Source: Plantago major (lineage: Eukaryota > Streptophyta > Magnoliopsida > Lamiales > Plantaginaceae). From it: a DNA stretch of 64,000 nt. Below are positions 45,943 to 55,800 of this stretch, piece by piece. The notes beneath the pieces were generated by a model, which had not been told where the DNA came from, did no database searches, and saw only the letters and a program-made list of their open reading frames with translations. The position numbers were made by a program, and so were the translations under genes. Position 1 is the first letter of the stretch, and every line of letters begins with the position of its first letter. The DNA lies in NCBI GenBank assembly GCA_026545765.1, contig CM048839.1:90982914-91046913 (forward strand), given 5' to 3'.

Positions 45943-47310
45943 CTTTTGTCACGCCCCAAAACCAAAATACTTTGGCGCGACCGGCCGTCTATCGTGAGAT
46001 GGGCTCACGCCAAGATGAAGCCTCAATTTTATTTACAAAACAGTTTTTAAAGGTAATTCAGAGCGTCTAAAATACAAATACAATAAATACAATTCTACAA
46101 CTCTCGAACTTATACAACCTTCAGAAATTACAAGACTTCCACTAACTATACTAGCTGCTCTAACCCGCCTTGCCTCTACTAGCAACCTCCACGAAACCAG
46201 ACCACTGAAAAAAAAGTGTAAGGGTGAATCTCCTGGCACTTTTACCGGGTCAAGCAGAGCAGTAAAATTACATATATATACACACAATATCAGAACATAT
46301 AGCCAGAAAATAATTTCATGGAGTATTTGTAACAAAACAGTAGTATCAGAACATTTAGCTCAGACAGAGTCACACTATGGCCACTAGTATAAGTCCGGTG
46401 TACAGCAATTAATGCAGAACATAACGTAAAGTTCCCGCTAAAGAAACATGCATGTAAAGTCAGACGTAATCACCGTCAAAGACGGGCCCACAATTCATAG
46501 GTAAAACTGTGAGCTCAAAACATATTTTATCTCCATGTACAGAAACATTAATTTTCACACACATCACATGCATTACAAAAAAATACTTTAGGGAATTCAC
46601 ATACTTGATCCTCTTTGAATAGAATATTATATCAAGTCCCATAACAAGATATAATAATCATAAGTTATTTGTCAATCGTAAAAATATACATATACATTTT
46701 ATATACGAAAAATAGGAGCAAAAGTGTCAGAAAATACCCCTTACCTCAAAGTCGACTCGAATCGAACTTAAACCTAGCTAGACCACTGAACCACAACCAA
46801 CCGTCTCTAAATCTCCAAAATTCACCACTACAATGTAAGAACCCAAATCAAATATTAAAATTTAGTAAATACAGTTTGGAGGACAAGACATGGTGGAATT
46901 GATATGATGATGACGACATGTGTCAAAAATTTTAAGAAACAATTTGATGATGATGGTTTGGTGATGAACTGATAATGACGATAATTAACAAAACCAATTA
47001 CATACTATACATGTTTCCATGCAAGAGATAACAAAACCAGCAAGTAATTGAAAACATAAATCTGAAACTGAAGAGGAGAGGTAGCTTACGGAAATCGACT
47101 CTGCGGCAAGGCAAGACACTGGAAGAAATCAATTTTCTTTACTTCGGTGATTTTCAGAGTAAGGGTTTTGTAAATATGTATACGTGTGGGCTCGGACCCA
47201 AAACACTAAAAACTGGTTTAAAAAGATATTACGAGACCCGATCCACTATAAAATATCAAATATAAAAATAATAATATAAACAAATTAAATAAAAGGTACG
47301 GGTTCTTACA

Positions 47311-47384
47311 GAGATAGCTCTTCAAATTTTCAAAAGCTTCCTCACACTCCTCAGTCTATTCAAATTTGTCTCCCTTCCTTAGAC
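47311..47384 (-). pseudogene. fragment of gypsy F pol (RT to RNase H link)
   Basis: The minus strand reads LRKGDKFE-stop-TEECEEAFENLKSYL; the stop stands for the Trp usual in this motif. It continues the RT at 48346-49301 after an insertion and is cut at 47310 by G. Confidence 0.75.
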
Positions 47385-48345
47385 CATCTCTAGCAGTTGC
47401 AACTCTCTGAGTTCCAAAAATTCTGCCCCATCAGCATTCCACTCACTGGAATTCACTTTGCAACTCTCTGCAATTCTCTACTCCAACAGTTGAGGCCCAA
47501 ATTTATTTTCTTTTCACATTTCTTTCAAACTTAATTTTTCATTTCATTTTCTTTTCTCATTTACTTTTAAACTTTATTCTTGAATTTATTTGAAATGTCG
47601 TTAATTAATTATAACAAAATCACATTAATTTTTTTAAAATACATTACTTGAAAATAAAAATTAAATTACTTAAAAATTTTACAATATACTTGAAATTGAA
47701 AATTACATTATTTTATTTTCACATCAAATCCAACTTTTCATTTTATTCTCTCTTTACTTTTAAACTTTATTCTTGAATTCATTTTAAATGTCATTAATCA
47801 ATTATATTAACATCACATTAATCAAAAGTCTATGATCTCAACATTGTTAATTTTTCATATTAGAAAAAGAACCCTTTCAATAACACTATAGACGTTTTGA
47901 TTAATAATATTAATAATTTTATTGATAACATATGCCGTCATTAGGTAAGTTATATAGAGACCGTCGCTTATTAGACTTTATCGTGATATTTTATATATAA
48001 GTGTGTTTCGATTGTTTCAAATATTATTATTAAATTTAAATTATGTAAACAAAATGAGAAAATTGAAACAAGAAAACTGAATAAAAAGAAATAACAAAAC
48101 AGCAAAAGAATTAAACCAAAATAAAAATGGCATCATGAAACAATCGAAGAAACAAAAAGAACAGGAGTGCAAACAAATAAAGAATGCAACAAAGAAAGAA
48201 ACAAACCACAATAATTTTAAAAAAAAAGGGGGAAGTGATGGTGCAACTCGTCCCAACATTTGGGACGAGTTACCAAATCAAATTGGGACGGCATTTGCAG
48301 CTTCTTGGGCGTCCCAAGCTGCAAGCGCTTTGAGACTCCATGTCC
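47385..48345. mobile_element. unclassified insertion in gypsy F pol
   Basis: AT-rich, about 0.96 kb, with no coding capacity seen, separating two contiguous parts of the F pol frame (SAEKKC on one side, LRKGDKFE on the other). It begins near GACCATCTCTAGCAG, wording like MITE termini, but I find no matching inverted terminus. Two strong hairpins lie near the other end. Confidence 0.5.
48245..48324. repeat. two hairpins in the insertion
   Basis: 48245-48271 is a perfect 12-bp palindrome (AACTCGTCCCAA / TTGGGACGAGTT, 3-base loop). 48295-48324 pairs TTGCAGCTT with AAGCTGCAA around CTTGGGCGTCCC. Confidence 0.8.
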
Positions 48346-49552
48346 AACACTTCTTTTCTGCGGATCTAGAGATAAAACGGCTCAGAGACATCAATCTTCC
48401 GAGAAGTTGCTGAACTTCTTTGTCTTTGGCTTTGGCAAATCCAAGATCGCCCTGATTTTCTCCGGATTGGCACTGATGCCTCTTTCCGTAACCATGTATC
48501 CGAGGAACTTACCACTTTGACTCCGAATGTGCATTTTTCTGGGTTCAATTTCATCTCATACTTCCTAAGGATGGAGAAGCACTTGCTTACATGCTCTATG
48601 TGTTGATCCTCAGTCTTGCTCTTGACCAGCATGTCATCCACGTATACTTCCATGATCTTGCCTATTTCTTCTTTAAACATCTTGTTTACCAGTCGTTGGT
48701 AAGTGGCACCAGCATTCTTAAGACCAAAGGGCATGACCTTGAAACAATAGACTCCGCCCGCTGCAAAGAAAGCCGCTTTCTTTATATCTTCTTGGGCCAT
48801 TCGGATTTGATAGAAGCCTTGATAAGCATCTCTAAAACTTAGAAGCACACAACCTGCTGTAGAATCTACAAGCTAGTCAATCCATGGCAAAGGATAGAGG
48901 TCCTTCGGACAAAACTTGTTGAGCCTTGTAAAATCATTGCACATTCTCCATTTACCGGGAGCTTTCTCGACGAGGACCACGTTGCAAACCCAATCGGAGT
49001 ATCGGACTTCTTCGATGTGGCCTGCTTTCATTAGTCTATCGACTTTTGCGGATATGATGGCATCCTCTACGGGTCCGAAATCCTTCCGTTTCCGCCTGAT
49101 GTACTTAACCATCGGATCTATGTTTAGACGGTAAACTGCGATCCTTGGGTCAATCCCTGTTAAGTCATCCGTGCTCCATGCAAAAACATCTACATTGGCT
49201 TTGAGGCAAGCTATCAACTTTATTTCTACTTCGGAGTTCATCTCTGTTCCGATCCTTGTCTTCTTACTCTCATCCCCTTCTATGAGGACGATACCTCTCA
49301 ACGCTTCATGAGTTGAATCTTACTGCCTTTGAGAAACTTCTCTCTTTTGTTCTCTATGGACAGACCTTATTTCGTGGGCTTTGGACAATCTGGTGCATCC
49401 GCATGCGGCTGGTGGTTGATGCTTAGAACTAGAGCTGATGCTCTGTGGGCAGATAGAATATAACATTCCCATGCGTCTCTAACATTGCCAGTCTCCTGTC
49501 CGATCCGTTTTGGTGTTGGAAACTTCACTCTGTTATGTAAAGGAGATGACAC
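48346..49552 (-). pseudogene. Ty3/gypsy F reverse transcriptase
   Basis: From the protease-RT linker (KFPTPKRIG...ECYILSA, 49552-49367) through DVFAWSTDDLTGID, KWRMCNDFTRLNKFCPKD (49301-48873), then LLSFRDAYQGFYQI, MPFGLKNAGATYQRL and the catalytic YVDDMLVKS (48848-48640), ending in RFISRSAEKKC. Stop at 48873 (WID-stop, a Gln in relatives); frame break near 48510-48530. This wording is typical of the Tat/Ogre/Retand branch. Downstream RNase H and integrase are at 15305-16957, separated by the insertion of D and G and a deletion of roughly 1 kb. Confidence 0.88.
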
Positions 49553-49989
49553 AGCTCTAAAGACATTGAGCTGCGGAGCCCTAAGATCACATTGTAATTA
49601 AAAGCATCGTCCACCACTATGAATAAAATGTAGTTGGTAACCCGATTCGGAGGCTTTCCCATGGATACAGGAAGTCGGAGACTCCCTCTGGGGCGCACAA
49701 CATTTCCTCCGAACCCTAATAAAGAACTTGCGACTCTTTTCAACTCAATGTTTCCGATATTAATTCTAGTGAGAGTCCGAGCAGATATTACGTTGGACGA
49801 ACTTCCAGTATCAACTAGAACTTTAGCTACTTTAAAAGTTGCAATATATAGAGAAATTACTAGGGGAACATCTGGATTTTCTAAGTCTCCTCCTCCGGAA
49901 CATGGGGATGGTATTTCACTTTCATCAAAAGTAATAGCATTCGTACCTCTTAGAATAGGAGGAGCATATGAACGATCATTGTTTCGCAA
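49525..49989 (-). pseudogene. Ty3/gypsy F aspartic protease
   Basis: Retropepsin with the catalytic DTGSSSNVIS near 49810-49780 and a following hydrophobic FIVVDDAFNYNVILGL; cleaves the Gag-Pol precursor. Preceded by ITFDESE, usual in Tat-type elements. The frame breaks at the linker near 49540. Confidence 0.85.
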
Positions 49990-51011
49990 ATGCTTGGCAG
50001 TCCGCTCCCTGGCATTTCTGCTATCTCCCCCGGCTGGTCCTCCCGCAATTGTATTCGTGACTCGGCTGTATGGTCTGTTTTACATCTGCGGATCCTCCTC
50101 ATAATCATGGTATTGACCATGGGATCGACTCGGGCCTCCTTTTGGGGGTGGGGGCAAAAGATGAGGGTGAACTTCTTGTTCCTTTCCTTCTCTTCCCCTC
50201 TCAGTCCTTTCATGCCGGGAGGGTTCATCCTTGTGCACATATTCCTTGAGCTTTCCACTCCTCACTAGATGTTTCACTTCAGTTTTGAGTTGTATGCAAT
50301 CCTCAGTCGGATGACCTCTGCTTTTGTGGAACTTGCAATAATCCTTCGAGTCTCTGTTCTTCCTGTTGTTGTGGATTGGCTTTGGCCATTGCACATCTGA
50401 CTTATTTTCCTCAATACAGGCTAAGATGTCGGATCTTGGTCTGTTGAGGTTGGTATATTGTCCATACCTTCTAGGTGGGGTTCTATCTTTGCGATATTCC
50501 CTCCTGTTGTCGTACTCTCTTCTTTGGTCGAACTTCTTTTGCTTCTGGAACGTGTCTGATTTCATCGGTTCCTTTCCTTTCTTGAGACTAGCTCGGACAG
50601 GAACATTCCTCCTGAAATCCTCTCCGTATAAGAATTTATCACATAGATCTTCCAAGGCCTTTTCATTTGGGATTTCCCTTTTGGAGAGCTTCTTTCTGAT
50701 CTGGAAATTCAGAGTATTGGCATACAGGTGTCGGGCCCGCTCTTTTATACTATGTGACTCTACAGTTGATACTTCCTTATTGAAGTGCTCCAAGAATCTC
50801 CTTAGATCTTTTCCTTCTTCTTGCATTATGCCAGTAAGATGCTCTACGGATCTCTTCTTTTTCTTGGACTTTGCAAACTCTTTGGCGAAAGCTACCTTGA
50901 TGTTGGACCAATATTTCAAGCTTCCGCTTGGCAAGGCTACCCACCAATCCATAGCCTCTCCGAACAAAGTGTTCATGAAAGTCAAAACCTTCATCTTGTC
51001 ATTGTGACCAT
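49990..51011 (-). pseudogene. Ty3/gypsy F gag, 5' end cut by element E
   Basis: It enters at 51011 with NGHNDKMKVLTFM; upstream is E's LTR, so the start is lost. The Retrotrans_gag core includes AMDWWVALPSGS, WSNIKVAFAKEF and FLEHFNKEVSTV. A CCHC-like knuckle YCKFHKSRGHPTEDC lies near 50325-50285. The frame runs open to about 50080 and shifts before the protease. Confidence 0.88.
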
Positions 51012-51381
51012 TGATGGTCCAGATAACGGCCAAGTAAAAGACTCGAGGGGGGGGTGAATAGTCTTTTAAAACTTTTGTCGAAAAACACAATTTCTCAGAA
51101 ACCTGGGGGTTTCTGATACTTAAATTCAGAGCGCGAAAGACTTTAAGATAGGTAAGTGCATAAACAATAAGTATGTGTGTGTGTGCTTTGCTGAAATGTA
51201 AATACAGAAAGGTAAATGACACAACAAGTATAGTGGTATCTGGAGGTGGCGTAATCCTCCAACTAATCCACTTCGGTCTTTCTGAGACCTAGAATTCACT
51301 AGAACAAATAATTGAGTTCACCTTACAATAATCCTATTCTAAGATTCTTAAACAAATGGTTCCCAACCAAATGTTCCCCCT

Positions 51382-51482
51382 GAGTTATTCCCCAGCTCCT
51401 AGAGCTAAGTACTTCCTCTACTCAGATAACCTTGGAGTTATTCCCTGATTTTCCAAATCAAGTACTTCCTCTACTCCACGCC
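51382..51482. repeat. about 55-bp tandem units in LTR of E (2 copies)
   Basis: Same two units as in A at 12595-12695. Confidence 0.6.
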
Positions 51483-51844
51483 TTGATGGTGTTGGTTATA
51501 AGGTTTTGTTAGAAAGGCTTCTCGTATAACTTTTCAGTTATGTTTTCAGAGAGCCAAACAGAACGAGACTACTTAATACACTTGTTCAGTGGATGGCGAT
51601 GCCTCTTCTTGACCCAAGTAATTGATGTCCGCTACGGAGAATGAGCTTCGAAAGGTATCGATAGTTCAACTCTTTCACGAATAACAATCCCTTGTTAAGG
51701 TTCGTGACAACTTAGAACTACTAGTGATTCTTCAATGTAAAGCTTTCAGAAAGGGTAGTTGAGTGCTTGAGAGAATACTTTGCTTGATGGTAAGTTTGCA
51801 AGATAGAGCGTTCTAAGGTATGTATTTCAAGCATCTAAGTGTGT

Positions 51845-51857
51845 GATATATATATAG
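51845..51857 (-). promoter_or_regulatory. LTR TATA box of E
   Basis: CTATATATATATC on the minus strand, as in A. Confidence 0.5.
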
Positions 51858-52423
51858 ATAAATTTGAGAGGCGTTTGAATTGTATCCGTTGTGCTCTCTA
51901 TCAAATTATATCAGTTTATATCTTGAACTATGTACTCAGAAGTCACTATCTCATGTTTCAGAGGACTTGCTTTTAAAGATTTACGCGATGCATTTAATGC
52001 ATAGTACTGTTCATTGTCCTTTAGTCTTAACGGATACATGAGGCTTTCTGGAAGCTCACATGTCTCCCTTCTTTGATTAATATGTTCAAGACTTAGCATA
52101 TGTGCAAATGTTACACTTATAACATGGTCCAGAGACATTTTAAATCAAATGAGACTTAACCTTGATATCTTCATAAATCTTGTGCAATCTTCAGTCTTCT
52201 AATCTTCAGAAAAGCTCCATTGCTAGGATTGATCTTCATGGTCTTCTGGAAATAAAAATTACACTCATAGACCTATAATCCTAATACAAGATTTACTAGA
52301 CTAATCATACTCAGTGATTTCCTCTTTTACAATGTTCAAGTGAACCAAGAGTACTTAATCACCTTTCTGGCTAAGATAAGAACATGTGATGAGTGATCAA
52401 AATACTAACAGATATTCCTAACA

Positions 52424-52438
52424 AATTTCCCCCTTTTT
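52424..52438 (-). other. polypurine tract of E
   Basis: Minus strand AAAAAGGGGGAAATT before the LTR. Confidence 0.85.
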
Positions 52439-52853
52439 GATCAGTCATCCATGACTATCTTTTAAGTCCTATTACAAAATTGTAATCCTGGAAGAGAAAA
52501 CAATCCACCACTTAATCATTTCAAATGATATTCAATTTTAGTTGAATTAAGTGCAGAAAGTAAACATCAACCAAATCACAAGAAGTGATCTTTGCTGATA
52601 AGTTGTCATCTATTAAAATGTATCTGAGTATGATCTTCAGATAGGTACAGTTTACAGAAAGAGATGCAACTTTTACATATAGAGAATTTTAGAAACAATC
52701 AGCAAGATTACAAAAAGTAATAAAACATACTAAGTAAATTAGAACAAAGGAGAGTCCAAGCTCCAAGAGAGTATTCTAATGTTACTAGTCTTCAAGTCTT
52801 CAGAAACGCAACTTGGGTTTAGATACCTCAAGTTCTTCAGCACCCTTTCTGGA
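52439..52853 (-). other. 3' untranslated region of E
   Basis: Non-coding; its inner part matches the first ~165 bp of the window, which identifies the left edge of A. Confidence 0.6.
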
Positions 52854-55800
52854 TCAGTTGACATGATCATCCACTTTTCTGCATTCTTGGACATAGTCAT
52901 AAAGAATCCTTCTGACAGAGCTCTTTCCGGATAAGTCACATATTTCATGGTAACTCTTGCCAAGTTTGTGATTCTTCCACGTAAAGTGTTTGACCAGTAC
53001 TTTCCCGGACCTGCATGGTCTACTTGCAGCTGAGATAGGTTGAAATACTTGTATATTTCTTCCAGATAGTGTATATCATCCAGGTATTCATCCAATGTCA
53101 TATAGAATGACCCATAGGTTGAAACACCTAGTTTGTTCTTCCTGCTGTAGCTACCATCCAGTTTTCTTACCTTGTGTACATCATCAGGTTTTGGGTAAGG
53201 ACAGGCAAAAGAAAGATCCATCTTTCTGGCTTCATTCCTCTTTTCTACTTCAAAGTTTAGCCAGGCATGAAGGTGCTCAGGTTTTAGCAATTCTGGCATG
53301 CCTTCTCTCCATTTCAGGATCTGGTTGAGGATGGGAGTTGGAAACTTATCATTGACAAGTAGATGTTGTAGTTCCAGAATCCAATACCCTCTCTTGTTCA
53401 GAATGCACCTATATGAAGATTCTTCATTACTAGTCTTCATATACTCAATGTGGGCATCAGTTGGCCTTTCTTGATGTGTTTCATTGTTTACTCTGCCAAA
53501 CCGAAATCCTTCTTGCTTTTACATTTGGTGGCCTTCGTCGAGATCCTCTAACCCTTTCTTCACCTTGAAATTTGTCTTGGTGGATGTTCCTTGTAATGAC
53601 TTGGTATTTCGGAAGGGTTACATTGCTAAAGGTCTTCTTTGCGGAGGAGGTTGTGAAGTAGTTGCTTGTCTCCTTTTCTTGTGAAGTGGATGTTCATCAT
53701 TGTCAGATTCATCCTCATCATCATTGAAGTCCAAAATTGGAGACTTGCAGCTTTCTTGGCCTCTTACTTCTCCTTCTTCCTTTTCTTCTTCTTCTCTTCT
53801 GAGATTCTAAGGGACTTGGCTCCCCTAGTTATCATACTTCTCAGCCTTCTGGCTGGTTGATCTGGAACAACTTCTTCAGCAAGGGTGTCTCCAGTGGTGT
53901 CCTTAATGACAAGTTGACTTGAGGAAGGAGGATTTAATTGTTTTCTTTTTCTTCCTCTACCTTTTTGAGGCATCTCTTCTTCCCCCTTAGTCATGAATGA
54001 CTGACTCATGATAGCATCAGCTTCAGAGAGTGATTCAAAGTTCTTTTGGAGATTGTCGTGCACCCTATCCAAATTATAAGAAATCCAATAGACGCCACAA
54101 TTGCTGACTAATTCTTGAAGTTCCTTCTTCAGCTCTTTGTTCTGCCTAACCAGTTCCTGCTCCTTCGTGTTGAGCTCTTCAAGCGGCCTTAGGATGGCGT
54201 TGGCTTGCAGGACAGCATGGCTGGCTTCATTCAATGCTGCATTAGCATTGTTACAATCCTCATCCCTGACCAACCCTAGGTCTTTCTGAGAGAGAGCTAT
54301 GCTGGTTGCTCTGTTGAGTAAAGCAGAAGCTAATGGCTTCATCTCTTCTGGGACGGATTTTAGCACTTCTGTGTCTTGGGCAACTAGTGTCTTTCTGAGC
54401 TCTAAAAAAGACAATGTTACTTGCACGGTGCTCTTCACTTCTTGAACTACTTGGTGCAGAGAATATATGAGGAGCAAGTAGGGCTCTTTTGTGCTGAGTG
54501 ACAAGTCTCTCATCTTACCTTGATAATCAAGTTGTGGGTTTCAGCATCACTATCATAATCCTTTTCTTGGATTGTTTGCAGATTGACAATCTTCTTCTGC
54601 TTTCCATCAAGTGTGCTGGCCTTCTGAGAAGATGTAGAAGGTCTTTCTGATGCAGTCTCAGCATCATGCTCTTCATCATCATTGTCATCCATGGCATCTA
54701 TCTCAGCAGCTGTGACAACAATGGCATTTTTCAAATTTCTTTGCTCATCTAGGAGTGCCAATTCCTTGGCATTAGCTTCTTCGAGCTTCTTGATTTTGGC
54801 TTCCTTTTCATCAACAAGAGCTTGAGTCTCAATGTTGATTCTCTTCTCTTCTTCCAATACCTTTCTGAGTTGTTTAATCCTAAACTCAGCGGCTGAAATT
54901 TCTTCTATGGCATCATTGTGTTCAGCCTGTTGGGTATCTTGATGAGACTTGGAAGGTGATGACGATGGAGCTTTCTGAGCATTTGAGGGAGTAGCCTTTT
55001 CTCCACTTTCTTTGCTAGCTTTCTGAATCCCGCCTTGTCCAGGTTGGGGATCATCATTCTGATCATCATCATCATCCTTTTACTTTGCTTCTTGGTTTGG
55101 ATGCTCAAAGGGAGGTTCTTGATAATCATTTTCGTCCATCTCCTCGTCATCTTCTGAAACCAGGTTGATCACATTTGGGAATGTAATCATCCTTCCATTA
55201 ACTTCTTCTTGTTCAGCAGGAAAAGTAGTGAGCTTGCTGGGCAAGGCAGGATGGGTAACCATCTGCTCTTGGGTTTGAGCATCCACAGTCTTGAAATCTG
55301 CTATAAGTCTTTGTGCTACTTCATGAATTAAGTCTTCATGCATCAGAGTGGCAAATGAGTAGGAATCTGTTGGGAACAATGCATGGATATAATCTTCCAG
55401 ATTGAAGGCGATTGCTCTCTTTTCTGGGACGTCGATTACTCTGGCTAATTCTGAAAGGTTAGCCTTTCTGAGTTTCTGCCATTGTCTGAAGCACGTGAGA
55501 TGTTTCTTTAAAGTGTGCTTCTGGAAAGCCTTGAGTAAATCAACTGGCACTAGACTTTGAGCCTGAAAGAAAGGGATCAAGTTAGTTTTGTTCAAACCAC
55601 TTGAGTTAGTATCTGTGTGCAAAAGTAAGCTTTCTGAGCATACCTGTGTAGAAACGCTAGGCTCATTATCCTGTACTTCTGCTTGCTTGGTCTCAGAGAC
55701 CTCAGATACTTTGGTGTGAGGAGAAGTTTTATCCTCATCAACCTTTCTTTCTATTTGAACCTGAGAATTAAAATCAAATATGTTTAGAAACTGTTAACAG

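Larger units (their letters stand above)
44915..47310 (-). mobile_element. short gypsy-type LTR element G, almost no interior
   Basis: Two direct repeats in minus orientation: 5' LTR 45947-47310 (1364 bp, TGTAAGAACCCG...GGGCGTGACA) and 3' LTR 44918-45675, truncated at its far end. Between them lie only 271 bp holding PBS and PPT. LTR copies differ at about eleven sites over 760 bp plus a 9-bp indel, so the insertion is fairly young. No coding capacity: non-autonomous or internally deleted. Its 5' LTR abuts F at 47311. Confidence 0.85.
51012..52423 (-). repeat. 3' LTR of element E
   Basis: 1412 bp, minus strand TGTTAGGAATATC...GACCATCA; the terminal CCAACA is CCATCA here. Stretches near 51590-51665 are garbled at CAG/CTG sites relative to A. 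Confidence 0.9.

Noticed and set aside
50366..51007. 213-codon plus-strand ORF
   Set aside because: Antisense shadow of the gypsy F gag, whose frame shows clear family motifs.
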